From NCBI GenBank assembly GCA_029580855.1, contig JAKPQH010000015.1:1-64000 (forward strand): a stretch of 64,000 nt of DNA, written 5' to 3'. This DNA comes from a bacterium. GTDB lineage: Bacteria > Methylomirabilota > Methylomirabilia > Methylomirabilales > 2-02-FULL-66-22. Shown here piece after piece: positions 34,467 to 44,015 of the stretch. Below the pieces are notes generated by a model, which did no database searches, was not told the DNA's origin, and worked only from the letters and a program-made list of their open reading frames with translations. Position numbers and translations under genes: made by a program. The number at the start of each line of letters is the position of its first letter. Position 1 is the first letter of the stretch.

Positions 34467-36110
34467 ATGAGGCGGTGCATGGTGCCCACGACGCATCTCC
34501 CGGGGGAACACGGCGGGGACCGGCCGGTGGGCCGGCAAGCCGTCGTCTGGCTCCCCGCGATCACGCTCTGCGTCGTCGCCGCCGGCCTCCGGATCCTCGT
34601 CGCGGCGCAGCGCGACGGCATCGAGGTGGACGGTATAACCTATCTCCGGAACGCGCAGGCCCTGTGGAGCGGCTGGGGTGCCGTGGACTTGCTGCATCCG
34701 CCGCTGTACTCGATCCTCCTCGCCCCCGTCGTCGGCATCTCCGGCGATCCCGAGTGGGCGGCGCGCGTCGTGTCGGCCGTCCTCGGCGGCCTGTGGGTGT
34801 GGCCGACGTTGTGGCTGGCGCGCGAGACCACCCATGAGGACGTCTCCTGGAGTTCCGGCCTCCTGGTGGCGTGCTTCCCCGCCGCCGTCGAGGCCGGAAC
34901 GCGTGTCCTGTCGGAGGCGGTCTACGGTTTCTGCCTTGTCGCGTACCTGGCGGCTCTCGCCGGCACGCTGAATCGAGCCGGTCTGGCGCCGGCCGCCCTG
35001 GCCGGAATCCTGGGCGGCCTGGCCACCCTGGCGCGGCCCGAAGGGATGGCGTATCTTTCGCTCGCATGGGGCCTGCTGGCCGCGGCACCGTGGATGTTGC
35101 GGGCGCGCTGGACCCCGCGGCGAGCCGCCCTGGCCGTCCTCGCCGTCACCATCGCCTGGGTCGCCACGCTTGCCCCGTATGCCGCGCTGGTCCGACAACG
35201 GACGGGGCACTGGCACTGGAGCGGAAAACTCGGGATCACACTGGCGTGGGGCGAAAGCGTCGGGCGGGAGCAGCCGGCGCTCGTCATCGAGCGGCTCCTC
35301 GCTGGCCGCGGGAGCGCGGAGGTGCCCAGCGGCCTGATCGCCTACACGGCGGAACGGCCGTGGGAAGTGGCGAGGCGCCTGGCGTTCGGGCTCCACGACA
35401 TGGACCGGCACGTCGCGCCGGCGTTGTTGCAGACCGGCGGGATCGTGCTGCTCACGCTGGGGCTCCTCCGCCTCCGCTGGCGCGGGACCCCGGGAGCGCC
35501 GGAATGGTTCCTGCCGCTGGCCCTGCTGCCGTCCGCCGGCGTGCTCCTGTTCTTGCCGAGTCCTCGCTACTTCGCTCCGCTGCTCCCCGTCGTCGCCGTC
35601 ATCGCAGGGATCGGCCTGGCGCGGCTCGGGCGGCGGGGAGAGGGCCCCGCGTCCACGCGTCGGTTCGCCGCCCGGCATGCGGTGCTCGCCCTGACGCTGC
35701 TGAGCTTCGCCCCCTGGATCGTGCGGCCCTGGTTCCGGCACGACGCCGCCGGCGTGGAGAAGGCGGCGGCGCTCTGGCTGCGGGAGGCGGCGGGACCGGG
35801 GATGATCTTCGTCGGGCGCCATCCGCGGGTGGCGTTCTATGCGTCGGCCCGCGAGATCCCGCTGGCGGGACGCCCGCTGGAGGAGCGCCTGGCCGAGGGG
35901 CGCCGCGCCGGCGCGCGGTTTCTGATCGTGGACAACATCCACCTGCCGGGCCTTCGCCCCGACCTCCTCCCCCTGTTGGGCGGTGACCCGGGCCCGTACT
36001 CCCCGGATTTGGCGCTCGCGCACATCGCAGAAGACCCATCCGGGAACCGTGTGATACTCTACCGCATCCGGACGGCCGGCGGTGCCGGCGGGACAGGAGG
36101 ATCACGGTGA
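34467..36110 (+). CDS. GT-C/ArnT-like membrane glycosyltransferase (GT39/PMT type)
   Basis: A 547-aa protein with about 11 membrane segments. The first periplasmic loop contains EVDGITYLRNAQALWSGWG, where an acidic pair after helix 1 is typical of ArnT/PMT enzymes using polyprenyl-phosphate sugars, followed by LLHPPLYSILLAPV. The soluble C-terminal part has FVGRHPRVAFYASAREIP. It follows the GT87-like gene by 4 bp. Confidence 0.82.
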   Translation: MRRCMVPTTHLPGEHGGDRPVGRQAVVWLPAITLCVVAAGLRILVAAQRDGIEVDGITYLRNAQALWSGWGAVDLLHPPLYSILLAPVVGISGDPEWAARVVSAVLGGLWVWPTLWLARETTHEDVSWSSGLLVACFPAAVEAGTRVLSEAVYGFCLVAYLAALAGTLNRAGLAPAALAGILGGLATLARPEGMAYLSLAWGLLAAAPWMLRARWTPRRAALAVLAVTIAWVATLAPYAALVRQRTGHWHWSGKLGITLAWGESVGREQPALVIERLLAGRGSAEVPSGLIAYTAERPWEVARRLAFGLHDMDRHVAPALLQTGGIVLLTLGLLRLRWRGTPGAPEWFLPLALLPSAGVLLFLPSPRYFAPLLPVVAVIAGIGLARLGRRGEGPASTRRFAARHAVLALTLLSFAPWIVRPWFRHDAAGVEKAAALWLREAAGPGMIFVGRHPRVAFYASAREIPLAGRPLEERLAEGRRAGARFLIVDNIHLPGLRPDLLPLLGGDPGPYSPDLALAHIAEDPSGNRVILYRIRTAGGAGGTGGSR

Positions 36111-36168
36111 GCTTGCGTGCGACCGAGACGAGAGGGCGCCCGCGCGGCGCCGACGCAAGGATGACGCC

Positions 36169-37473
36169 ATGAATCCGCCGGCCGAAGACTCCGCCGCCCC
36201 GCCGCAGCTGGCCGTGATCATCCCGGCCCTGAACGAGCGGGAGAACCTGGAGATCCTCCTGCCGGCGGTGCGGGCGGAGATCGGCGAGCTGGGGATCCCG
36301 GCAGAGATCGTCGTCGTGGACGGCGGGTCGCACGACGGAACACCCGAGGCGGCCCGGCAGCGCGGCGCGCGCGTGGTCTCCCAGCAGGAGCGGGGTTACG
36401 GCGGTGCGCTCCTGGCCGGCTTCGCCGCCACGGCGGCGCCGTACCTCCTGACCATGGACGCGGATCTCTCCCACCGGCCGGTGTTCCTGCACGACCTCTG
36501 GCAGCGGCGCACCGAAGCGGAGGTCCTCATCGCCTCCCGCTACATCCCCGGCGGCCGGGCGGACATGGGGAGGTTCCGGAAGGTGCTGAGCCTCATCCTG
36601 AACCGCACGTACGGCCGCGCGCTGTCGCTGCCGCTGCGGGACCTCTCCAGTGGGTTCCGGATGTACCGCCGGGCGACCCTGGAGGGTCTGTCGATCCGCG
36701 CCCGCGACTTCGACGCGCTGGAGGAGATCCTGATCCGGGTTCACGCCGAGGGGTGGCGGGTCCTGGAGGTCCCCTTTCACTACATGGCCAGGGGCTCCGG
36801 CCGGTCGCACGCCCGGCTCTTCAAGTTCGGCTGGGCCTTCCTCAAGACCCTGGGGCGCATGTGGCGCCTTCGCAACTCCGTGGCCGCCGCGGACTACGAC
36901 TGGCGCGCCTACGACAGCCCCATCTGGCTGCAGCGGTACTGGCAGCGGGCGCGCCACCGGACCATCCTGGGGTTCCTGGACGCGCGCCACGGGATCCTCG
37001 ACATCGGCTGCGGCTCCAGCCGGATCATCCTGGACCTCCCGGAAGCCGTCGGCCTCGACATTCTGCAGAACAAACTGCGCTGGCTTCGCTTTCGCCACCG
37101 GCGATTGGTGCGCGCCAGCTGCGACCGACTGCCGTTCGCCGATGCCAGCTTCACCGCGCTGATCAATTCCGAGGTCATCGAGCACATCCCCGACACGCCG
37201 GAGGTGTGGGGCGAGATGTGGCGGGTCCTCCGCCCCGGGGGCACCCTGATCCTCGGCACGCCCGACTACGATCGCTGGCTCTGGTGGGTCCTGGAGTGGA
37301 TCTACGGCAAGGTGCTGCCCGACGCATACGCCCACGAGCACATCACCCACTACACGCGGGCGGGCTTGATCGCCCGTCTGCAGGCCGCCGGATACGAGAT
37401 CCTCGACTGTCGGTATGTGGGGTTCTGCGAGATGATCTTCAAGGTGCGCAAGCCGTCGGCTGCGACGCCCTGA
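36169..37473 (+). CDS. GT2 (dolichol-phosphate-mannose-synthase-like) fused to a methyltransferase
   Basis: A 434-aa two-domain protein. Residues 13-235 form a GT2 fold: LAVIIPALNERENLEILLPAV, IVVVDGGSHDGTPE, LTMDADLSHRP (D-x-D metal site) and DLSSGFRMYRR, as in polyprenol-phosphate mannosyltransferases. Residues 275-425 form a class I methyltransferase: ILDIGCGSSRIILDLPE, LINSEVIEHIPDTP, RVLRPGGTLILGTPDYD. The GT2 part probably makes the polyprenyl-phosphate sugar used by the adjacent GT-C enzymes. ATG 36169 is the start; an ATG at 36161 ends at once. Confidence 0.85.
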   Translation: MNPPAEDSAAPPQLAVIIPALNERENLEILLPAVRAEIGELGIPAEIVVVDGGSHDGTPEAARQRGARVVSQQERGYGGALLAGFAATAAPYLLTMDADLSHRPVFLHDLWQRRTEAEVLIASRYIPGGRADMGRFRKVLSLILNRTYGRALSLPLRDLSSGFRMYRRATLEGLSIRARDFDALEEILIRVHAEGWRVLEVPFHYMARGSGRSHARLFKFGWAFLKTLGRMWRLRNSVAAADYDWRAYDSPIWLQRYWQRARHRTILGFLDARHGILDIGCGSSRIILDLPEAVGLDILQNKLRWLRFRHRRLVRASCDRLPFADASFTALINSEVIEHIPDTPEVWGEMWRVLRPGGTLILGTPDYDRWLWWVLEWIYGKVLPDAYAHEHITHYTRAGLIARLQAAGYEILDCRYVGFCEMIFKVRKPSAATP

Positions 37474-37491
37474 CCGGCGGGCGGATCGACC

Positions 37492-38610
37492 ATGATCGTG
37501 GGCGTGGACGTGCGGGAGTGGCAGGGCGAACGCCGGACCGGCATCGGCCGGTTTCTGGAGGAGTTCCTGCGGGTCGCGCGCGGCGTCCGTGCGAGTGACC
37601 GGTTTCTCCTCCTCGGAAACGGCGAATCCCGGTCCCGCGTCTGCGGAGACAATGTCACGTTCGCGTGCCTGCCGGAACGCTGGACGCCGTGGTGGGACCA
37701 GGTGACGCTTCCGCGCGCGCTGGGCCGGAGCGGAGCGGACGTCCTCTACTCTCCGTACATCAAGATACCGCTCGCCGGACGCGTGCCGGCGGTGAACACC
37801 GTCCACGACCTCACGTTCTTCATCCGGCCGGACTACAACCGGCGGCGCCCGGACCGTCTCGTGAACGTGCCCTTCCGGCTCTTCTGCCGCGCCGTGGTGA
37901 AGTGCGCCGCCGCCATCATCGTGGACTCCGCGGCGTCGGGCCGGGACGTCCGGCGTCTGCTGCGCGCCGACCCCGCCAAGGTCCGGGTGGTCCCGCTGGC
38001 CACCTCGCCGGCCTTCCGGCCGGACGGCGATCCGGCCCGCGATGCGGCTACCCTGGCGCGATTCGGCCTGGCTCCGGGATACGTCCTCTACGTGGGCGGC
38101 TTCTGGCCGCACAAGAACCTGCCGCGGCTCATCCGCGCCCACGCGGCCCTGCCGGACGCGTTGCGGCGGCGCCATCCCTTGGTCCTGGCCGGCGGTCCGT
38201 CGTCCGCGGCCGTGGATCGCCTGGTGCAGGGGCCTACGGCGGCCGCGCGCTGTCTCGGATCCGTTCCGGACACCGACCTGCCGGCCCTGTATCGGGCGGC
38301 CGCCCTCTTCGTTTTCCCGTCCCATTACGAGGGCTTCGGCTTGCCGGTGCTGGAGGCCATGGCCTCCGCCACCCCGGTGCTCTGTTCCACGGCCGCCGCC
38401 TTGCTGGAACTCGCCGGCGGAGCCGCGCAGCATATCGAACCGGAGGACGACGCCGGCTGGCGCCGCGCCCTGCAGGAACTGCTCGAGAACCCGGCGCGCC
38501 GGGAATCGCTGGCCGCGGGGGGCCGGGCGCGCGCCGCCGCCTTCAGCCCCGAGCGCATGGCGTCGAGCATCCTGACCGTCCTGGAGGAGGCCGCGGCATG
38601 CCGTCGCTGA
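37492..38610 (+). CDS. Glycosyltransferase family 4 (group 1)
   Basis: A 372-aa GT-B protein beginning VGVDVREWQGERRTGIGRFL, with NTVHDLTFFIRPDYN, a central VLYVGGFWPHKNLPRLIRA and the C-terminal FPSHYEGFGLPVLEAMASATPVL. The N-terminal R-T-G-I-G-R motif is that of mannosyltransferase-like group 1 enzymes. The start lies 18 bp after the fusion gene and the end overlaps the FemAB gene by 13 bp. Confidence 0.88.
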   Translation: MIVGVDVREWQGERRTGIGRFLEEFLRVARGVRASDRFLLLGNGESRSRVCGDNVTFACLPERWTPWWDQVTLPRALGRSGADVLYSPYIKIPLAGRVPAVNTVHDLTFFIRPDYNRRRPDRLVNVPFRLFCRAVVKCAAAIIVDSAASGRDVRRLLRADPAKVRVVPLATSPAFRPDGDPARDAATLARFGLAPGYVLYVGGFWPHKNLPRLIRAHAALPDALRRRHPLVLAGGPSSAAVDRLVQGPTAAARCLGSVPDTDLPALYRAAALFVFPSHYEGFGLPVLEAMASATPVLCSTAAALLELAGGAAQHIEPEDDAGWRRALQELLENPARRESLAAGGRARAAAFSPERMASSILTVLEEAAACRR

Positions 38611-39722
38611 GCCGCACAGCCGACACGGGATCGCTCTGCGCGGTCGCGACCGCGGAGGATCCCGGCCCGCGGTGGGACGCCTTCATGGCGGGGCACCCCT
38701 TTGGCCACCTGATGCAGTCCCGCGCCTGGGGCGCCGTGCGGGCGGAGACCGGCTGGAAGCCGTTCTTCGTCTCGCTCCTGGACCGCGAGGAGGTCCGCGC
38801 CGCCGCGCTGTGCCTCCGGCTGGGGATCCCGGGGACGGGACGCGGCCTCCTCTACCTGCCGCGCGGACCCGTCCTGGACTGGGAGGACTCCCGTGCCGCG
38901 AGCGCGCTGGGAGAGGCCATCCGTCGTCTCGCCGTCGCAGAGCGCGCCTTCCTGGTCCAGGCCGACCCCCCCGCGCCCGAGTCGCGCCCGGATATCCACG
39001 CGGCCCTGGAGCGGCTCGGCTTCCGCCGGCAGGAGAAGCACGGCGTCTTTCGCATCCTGCAGCCGCGCTGGGTGATGCGCATCCCCCTCGACGCGTACGG
39101 CGGGCCCGACGGCCTGCTGGCGTCGCTCCCCCACAAGACGCGCTACAACATCCGGCTGGCCGAGCGGAAGGGACTCGAGGTCGTCTCCCGCACCGACGAG
39201 GAGGCCTGCCGGCTGTTCCACGAGATGCTCTCCAGGGGCGCGCGGGCCAAGGGCTTCCCCGTGCGCGGCCTTGCCTACCACGCGGCGCTCTGGCGCCATT
39301 GCGTCCGGGCGGGGCTGGGCGAATATCTCTTCGCGCAGATGGGCGGCGAGACCATCGCGGCGATCCAGGTCCTCCGCTTCGGCGCCACCGCGTGGTACAT
39401 GTACGGGGCCTCCACCGACCGCGACCGGCGCCTCATGCCGACCTACCTGCTGCAGTGGACGGGAATCCGGCGGGCCTGGGAGGCCGGGTGCCGCTGCTAC
39501 GACATGCGCGGCGTCTACTCGCGCACGCCCAAGCCCGATCATTCCGACTACGGCGTCTACGACTTCAAGCGAAAGTTCAACGCCGAGATGGTCGCGTTCC
39601 TCGGCGAGTACGATCTGGTCCTGCGGCCCGCGGCGTACCGCGTGTGGCGCACCCTGGAGCGGATGGCGCAGGGACCCGCGGCCTGGGCGCTGCGTCTGCG
39701 CCGGCGGGTGCCGGGGCCATGA
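38598..39722 (+). CDS. FemAB/FemX-like aminoacyltransferase
   Basis: A 374-aa protein of the FemAB/GNAT-fold group (peptidoglycan bridge or lipid II:glycine glycyltransferase-like). Recognisable segments are HLMQSRAWGAVRAETGWKP near the N-terminus, LPHKTRYNIRLAERKGLEV in the middle, and the C-terminal PTYLLQWTGIRRAWEAGC ... YDMRGVYSR ... DYGVYDFKRKFNAE. Such proteins are frequent in exopolysaccharide loci of Gram-negatives and may attach an amino acid to a sugar or lipid intermediate; the substrate here is unknown. Confidence 0.85.
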   Translation: MPSLSRTADTGSLCAVATAEDPGPRWDAFMAGHPFGHLMQSRAWGAVRAETGWKPFFVSLLDREEVRAAALCLRLGIPGTGRGLLYLPRGPVLDWEDSRAASALGEAIRRLAVAERAFLVQADPPAPESRPDIHAALERLGFRRQEKHGVFRILQPRWVMRIPLDAYGGPDGLLASLPHKTRYNIRLAERKGLEVVSRTDEEACRLFHEMLSRGARAKGFPVRGLAYHAALWRHCVRAGLGEYLFAQMGGETIAAIQVLRFGATAWYMYGASTDRDRRLMPTYLLQWTGIRRAWEAGCRCYDMRGVYSRTPKPDHSDYGVYDFKRKFNAEMVAFLGEYDLVLRPAAYRVWRTLERMAQGPAAWALRLRRRVPGP

Positions 39723-40504
39723 AGCCGACGCCGCGCCTGGAGGCCGCGGTGCGCTCGGCCTACGAGGATGAGGCGCAGGTCGGGGCGTTCTCCGCCATCG
39801 CCGACGAGGGGCTCACGCCCTTTGAGACGGCGTTGGTCCGGCGGGCCTTTGTCCCGGGCCAGCGCCTGCTGGACATCGGGTGCGGCGGCGGCCGCGAGGC
39901 GATCCCCATGGCGCGCGCCGGCTTCGAGCTGGTGGCCCTGGACGTGAGCCTCGCCATGGTCCGCGCCGCGACGGCGCGTGCGGCGGCGCGGGGGGTGTCC
40001 TTCAAGGCCGCGGTGGCCAGCGCCGCCGCGCTTCCTTTCCGGCCGGGGGCCTTCGACGGCGTCGCCATGCTGGGCCAGGTCATCGCCCACATCCCGGGTC
40101 GGCACGGCCGTATTGCCGCGCTCCGCGCCGCCTGGCAAGCGCTCCGCCCCGGGGGAACGCTCGTCATGACTACCCACAATCGCCGCTGCCACTGGAAGTT
40201 CTCGCTCTACTTCGGCTGGGTCAATCGCTGGCGGCGCCTCCTGCGGTGGCTGGGGTGCGGTCTCGAGCTGGGCGACCACGACCGGTGGAGCGCCAGGATC
40301 AGCCGCTCCAGGGCCAGCCGGCCCGTCTTCTTTCACATGTACGACCTGGACGAGGCCACCGCCGATCTGCGCGAGGCCGGCTTCGAGATTCTGGACGGTC
40401 GTGCGCGGGCCGAGTTCGAGGCCGGCGATACGGATCCGGCACTCAGACGCCGCGACTACCTCCTGGGCTTCGTGGCCCGGCGGCCGCGGGACCCGCGGCC
40501 ATGA
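39719..40504 (+). CDS. Class I SAM-dependent methyltransferase
   Basis: A 261-aa methyltransferase: RLLDIGCGGGREAIPMARAG (motif I), VALDVSLAMV, DGVAMLGQVIAHIPG and ALRPGGTLVMTTHN. The start overlaps the FemAB stop and the stop overlaps the next start (both ATGA), so it belongs to the same translation-coupled run. Confidence 0.83.
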   Translation: MKPTPRLEAAVRSAYEDEAQVGAFSAIADEGLTPFETALVRRAFVPGQRLLDIGCGGGREAIPMARAGFELVALDVSLAMVRAATARAAARGVSFKAAVASAAALPFRPGAFDGVAMLGQVIAHIPGRHGRIAALRAAWQALRPGGTLVMTTHNRRCHWKFSLYFGWVNRWRRLLRWLGCGLELGDHDRWSARISRSRASRPVFFHMYDLDEATADLREAGFEILDGRARAEFEAGDTDPALRRRDYLLGFVARRPRDPRP

Positions 40505-41586
40505 AGCGTCTCGACGCAAGCTCCCCGCCCGGGTCCGGCCGGCAGCGCATCCTCGTTGTGCTGGTCGCGGGAATCGGCGACTTCGTGCTGGCCACGCCCG
40601 CCATCCGGGCCATCGCCGGGGGCTTTCCCGACGCCGAGGTCACGTTCCTCACCACCCCGCAGGCGGCGGACCTGGCTCGGCCGTGCCCGTGCTTCCGCGA
40701 GGTCGTGACCTTCGACCTGCGCGCGTACCGGCCGGGCGAGCGCGGCGCGGGCTGGGCCGGTTGGCGGCGCTTTCGGGAGTTGACCGCGGATCTCCGCTCC
40801 CGCCGGTTCGCGCTGGCCGTGAACCTCTACCGGGTCGCGACCTGGGCCGGGGCGGCGCGGATGGCGCTCCTGCTCTCCCGCGTCGGCGCGGCGCGCACCG
40901 CCGGCCGCTGGAGCCGCGGGCGGGGCGTGATCTTCGACGTGCGAAGCGCGGACCGCGTCCACGAGACGGAGGCCATGCTGGCGCTGGCCGACGCCCTGGG
41001 CTGCCCACCCCAGGATCCCGCGCCGGAGCTGTGGATCCCCGACGCATCCCACCGCGCGGCGGCCGGCTGTCTTGCGGCGGCCGGTATCGACGGATCCGCC
41101 CCGTACGTGGTGCTCCACGCCGGCTCGAACAAACCCGAGGCCCGCTTGCCCGACGAGACGGCGGCCGGCATCATCCGGGGGATCCGGCGCGCCACGCACG
41201 CCCCCGTCCTCGTGACCGGGGCCCCGTCCGAGGCCGCCGCGACCGAGCGGCTGTGCGCCCGGATCGGGAGCGGGGCGCGGAGTCTGGCGGGCCGGACGGA
41301 CCTCCTGGAGCTGGCGGCGATCCTCGAAGGCGCCCGCGCGGCGGTAACCGTGGACAGCGGTCCCATGCACCTGGCGGCGGCGGTGGGGACGCCGCTGGTC
41401 GTCCTCTTCGGACCGGGCGACCCGCACCGGTTCGGGCCCCGCGGGCGCGCGGGCCAGGTGACGGTCCTGCAGGGGAGACGCCACCCCCACGATCCCGCGC
41501 GCTGGCACACCGACATCCCCGTGCACGAGGTGGTGGAGGCAACCCTGAGCCGGGTGCGCGGCCCGCGCGCGCCCGTGACGGACTGA
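40501..41586 (+). CDS. Glycosyltransferase family 9
   Basis: A 361-aa GT9 protein: RILVVLVAGIGDFVLATPAIRAI, YVVLHAGSNKPEARLP and AAVTVDSGPMHLAAAVGTPLVVLFGPGDP. The second GT9 of the locus; it lacks the C-terminal Cys cluster of the first. Confidence 0.88.
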   Translation: MKRLDASSPPGSGRQRILVVLVAGIGDFVLATPAIRAIAGGFPDAEVTFLTTPQAADLARPCPCFREVVTFDLRAYRPGERGAGWAGWRRFRELTADLRSRRFALAVNLYRVATWAGAARMALLLSRVGAARTAGRWSRGRGVIFDVRSADRVHETEAMLALADALGCPPQDPAPELWIPDASHRAAAGCLAAAGIDGSAPYVVLHAGSNKPEARLPDETAAGIIRGIRRATHAPVLVTGAPSEAAATERLCARIGSGARSLAGRTDLLELAAILEGARAAVTVDSGPMHLAAAVGTPLVVLFGPGDPHRFGPRGRAGQVTVLQGRRHPHDPARWHTDIPVHEVVEATLSRVRGPRAPVTD

Positions 41587-41587
41587 G

Positions 41588-42739
41588 ATGAGTCGCATCC
41601 TCCACATCATCACGCGCATGGATGTCGGCGGGTCGAGCGACGACACGCTGATGCTCGTCACGCGGCTGGCGAAGCCGGAGTTCGACAATCACCTCATCTC
41701 CGGCGCCACGGTGGACCCGGTGCCGGGCATCGCCGAGAGCCTCGCGCGGGCGGCCGTCCCCTGGAGCCGGGTGCCGTACCTCCGGCGATCGTTGAGCGTG
41801 CGCCGGGATCTCCTGGCGCTCGGCGACCTCCGGCGGCGCATCCGGGCCCTCCGGCCGGATATCGTCCACACGCACTCCTCCAAGGCCGGCTTCGTCGGCC
41901 GTCTGGCGGCGCGGCTGGCGGGCGTCCCGCGGATCCTGTACACGCCCCACGGCCATGTGTTCCACGGTTACTACGGGCATCCGCTCACGCAAGTGTTCAT
42001 CGTGCTGGAACGGTTCGCGGCGCGATTCACCGAACGGATCATCGTCCTCACACAGGCCGAGGTCGAGCAGCACCTGGCGGTGGGCGTCGGTCGGCGCGGC
42101 CAGTTCGTCACGATCCCCAGCGGCGTGGACCTGGCCGCGGTCCATGCCGAGGCCGCGGCTGGATCCCACCTTCGGCAGGAGCTGGGCTTGGCCGGCGAGA
42201 CTCCGCTGATCGGGACGGTGGCGCGGTTGGTCCCGGTCAAGGGCCTCCAGCATCTCGTCGCGGCGATGCCCGAGATCCTGTGCCGGTGCCCGGACGTCCA
42301 TCTCGTCCTGGCCGGGGACGGCGACCAGCGGCCGACCCTGGAGCGTCTGACGAAAGAGCTGGGCCTGGCGGGTCGGATCCACCTCCTGGGTTTTCGCCGG
42401 GATGCGGCCGCCGTCACCGCGGCCCTGAACGTGTTCGTCCTGCCGTCCCTCAACGAGGGGCAGGGTCGCGTCCTCGTGACGGCGATGGCCCTCGGCGTGC
42501 CCGTCGTGGCGACGGAGGTGGGCGGGGTCCCGGAAGTCGTCGAAGACGGGCGGCAGGGGTTGCTGGTGCCCCCCGCGGACCCCCAGGCGCTCGCCCGGGC
42601 CGTCACCGCGGTGCTGGCGAGACGGGACTACGCCGCCGAGCTGGGCGCCGCCGGCCGCTGCCGTGCGCCGCTCTTCAGCAGCGAGGTCATGTTGGCGCGT
42701 CACGGCGATCTCTACAGGAACTCCCAGCCATGCGGATGA
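41588..42739 (+). CDS. Glycosyltransferase family 4
   Basis: A 383-aa GT4 protein: ILHIITRMDVGGSSDDTL, THSSKAGFVGRLAARLAGVP, GTVARLVPVKGLQHLVAAMPEIL and FVLPSLNEGQGRVLVTAMALGVPVVATEVGG. The usual E-x7-E reads E-G-Q-G-R-V-L-V-T here, so the second Glu is replaced by Thr, which could affect donor binding. One base separates it from the upstream stop. Confidence 0.88.
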   Translation: MSRILHIITRMDVGGSSDDTLMLVTRLAKPEFDNHLISGATVDPVPGIAESLARAAVPWSRVPYLRRSLSVRRDLLALGDLRRRIRALRPDIVHTHSSKAGFVGRLAARLAGVPRILYTPHGHVFHGYYGHPLTQVFIVLERFAARFTERIIVLTQAEVEQHLAVGVGRRGQFVTIPSGVDLAAVHAEAAAGSHLRQELGLAGETPLIGTVARLVPVKGLQHLVAAMPEILCRCPDVHLVLAGDGDQRPTLERLTKELGLAGRIHLLGFRRDAAAVTAALNVFVLPSLNEGQGRVLVTAMALGVPVVATEVGGVPEVVEDGRQGLLVPPADPQALARAVTAVLARRDYAAELGAAGRCRAPLFSSEVMLARHGDLYRNSQPCG

Positions 42740-43290
42740 CGGCGCTGGCGCTGGTCTTGCTCGCGCCGCTCGTCGGCGCCGCCGGGGCGGGCGCCGCGCC
42801 GGCCCACCGGCAGATCCCCACCGCGCTCCACGCCCACTCGACGTGGAGCGCGGGCAACCTGTCCCTGGAGGACCTGGCCGGGCTCGCGCACGCACGCGGG
42901 ATCGAGGCCACCCTGCTCGCGGACAACCACCCGCAGAGTTTCGAGTACGGCGTGCCGCTGCTGCGCGGACTCCTACGGTACCGCGTCGGTTTTCCCTCGG
43001 TCATGTCCAACGGGCCCAAAGCGTTCCTGCAGGCCGTGGAGGCCGCGGGAGCCCGCCAGGCGGATGTGCTCATCCTGCCGGGCGTCGAGGTCGTCCCGCA
43101 CTACTTCTGGACGGGCAGCCTCTTCGGCGGCAGCCCCACGATGCACAACGGCCAGAAGAACCTATTTGCATTGGGCCTGTATAAACCGGAGGACTACCTG
43201 CAGCTGCCGGTCGTCGGGAACGCCGCGGCCGGTCCCCGGTGGCTGAGCAAGCCCATCGTCCTGCACGCCTCTCGGGAGCGAGCCTCATGA
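42730..43290 (+). CDS. PHP-domain protein, C-terminally short
   Basis: A 186-aa secreted protein: signal peptide (about 1-22), then a PHP metal-binding segment TALHAHSTWSAGNLSLEDLAGLAHARGIEATLLADN and a later PGVEVVPHYFW. PHP proteins are metal-dependent phosphoesterases and those with a signal or membrane part are normally several hundred residues long. Here the similarity stops near residue 170 and the ORF ends with an unrelated tail, coupled by ATGA to the WbqC gene. It is probably truncated by a deletion. Confidence 0.65.
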   Translation: MRMTALALVLLAPLVGAAGAGAAPAHRQIPTALHAHSTWSAGNLSLEDLAGLAHARGIEATLLADNHPQSFEYGVPLLRGLLRYRVGFPSVMSNGPKAFLQAVEAAGARQADVLILPGVEVVPHYFWTGSLFGGSPTMHNGQKNLFALGLYKPEDYLQLPVVGNAAAGPRWLSKPIVLHASRERAS

Positions 43291-44015
43291 GGGTCGCGAT
43301 CCATCAACCCCAGTATCTGCCCTGGCTCGGCTATCTGGACAAGCTGGACTCGGCGGACGTCTTCATCGTCCTGGACACGGTGCAGTTCAAGAAGCACGAA
43401 TGGCAGAACCGCAACCGCATCCGAACCAAAGCGGGATGGCAGTGGCTGACCGTCCCGATCATCGATCGGTTTCCCGAACGGATCGACCGGGTGGAGATCA
43501 ACGCCAGCGTCGACTGGTCCCGAAAACACCGGCAGGCCCTTCGCCTCCACTACGGGCGGGCCCCGCATTGGGAGCCCCTCGGCCCCGCCCTGCTTGCGCT
43601 CCTCGAGCGGCCCTGGACGCGCCTGTGCGACCTGAACGTCGCGGCGCTCGATCTTCTCTGCGATCATTGCGGCCTTTCCACGCGGCGTCTGCTCGCGTCC
43701 GGCCTGACGGCCCGTGAAGACCCCACCGACCGCCTGATCGACCTCTGCCGGGCCGTGGGAGGCACGGCGTACCTCGCCGGCGAGTCCGGCCCGGACTACA
43801 TGGACCTCGGGCGCTTCGCGCAGGCCGGCATCGCGGTATCGGTGCAGGACTATCGGCACCCCGCGTATCCACAGCAACATACGCCTTTCGTTTCACATTT
43901 GTCGGTGGTAGATTTGCTCTTCAATTGCGGCCCGGAAAGCCTGGCGATTCTGCGCTCCGGCCGACACTGGTCGCCGCTGGTCGCCTCACGCAGAGCCGGC
44001 GAGACGCAGAAATGA
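43287..44015 (+). CDS. WbqC-family protein
   Basis: A 242-aa protein with the WbqC signature: VAIHQPQYLPWLGYLDKL at the N-terminus, FKKHEWQNRNRIRTKAGWQWLTVP and a C-terminal HPAYPQQHTPFVSHLSVVDLLFNCG. The family is found in O-antigen clusters next to aminotransferases; its role is proposed to be in amino-sugar acyl or aminoacyl modification but is not firmly known. Start chosen at ATG 43287, overlapping the previous stop. Confidence 0.87.
   Translation: MRVAIHQPQYLPWLGYLDKLDSADVFIVLDTVQFKKHEWQNRNRIRTKAGWQWLTVPIIDRFPERIDRVEINASVDWSRKHRQALRLHYGRAPHWEPLGPALLALLERPWTRLCDLNVAALDLLCDHCGLSTRRLLASGLTAREDPTDRLIDLCRAVGGTAYLAGESGPDYMDLGRFAQAGIAVSVQDYRHPAYPQQHTPFVSHLSVVDLLFNCGPESLAILRSGRHWSPLVASRRAGETQK

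Noticed and set aside
35599-38433. 944-codon open frame on the minus strand
   Set aside because: Runs antisense to four well-supported glycan genes; no recognisable domain.
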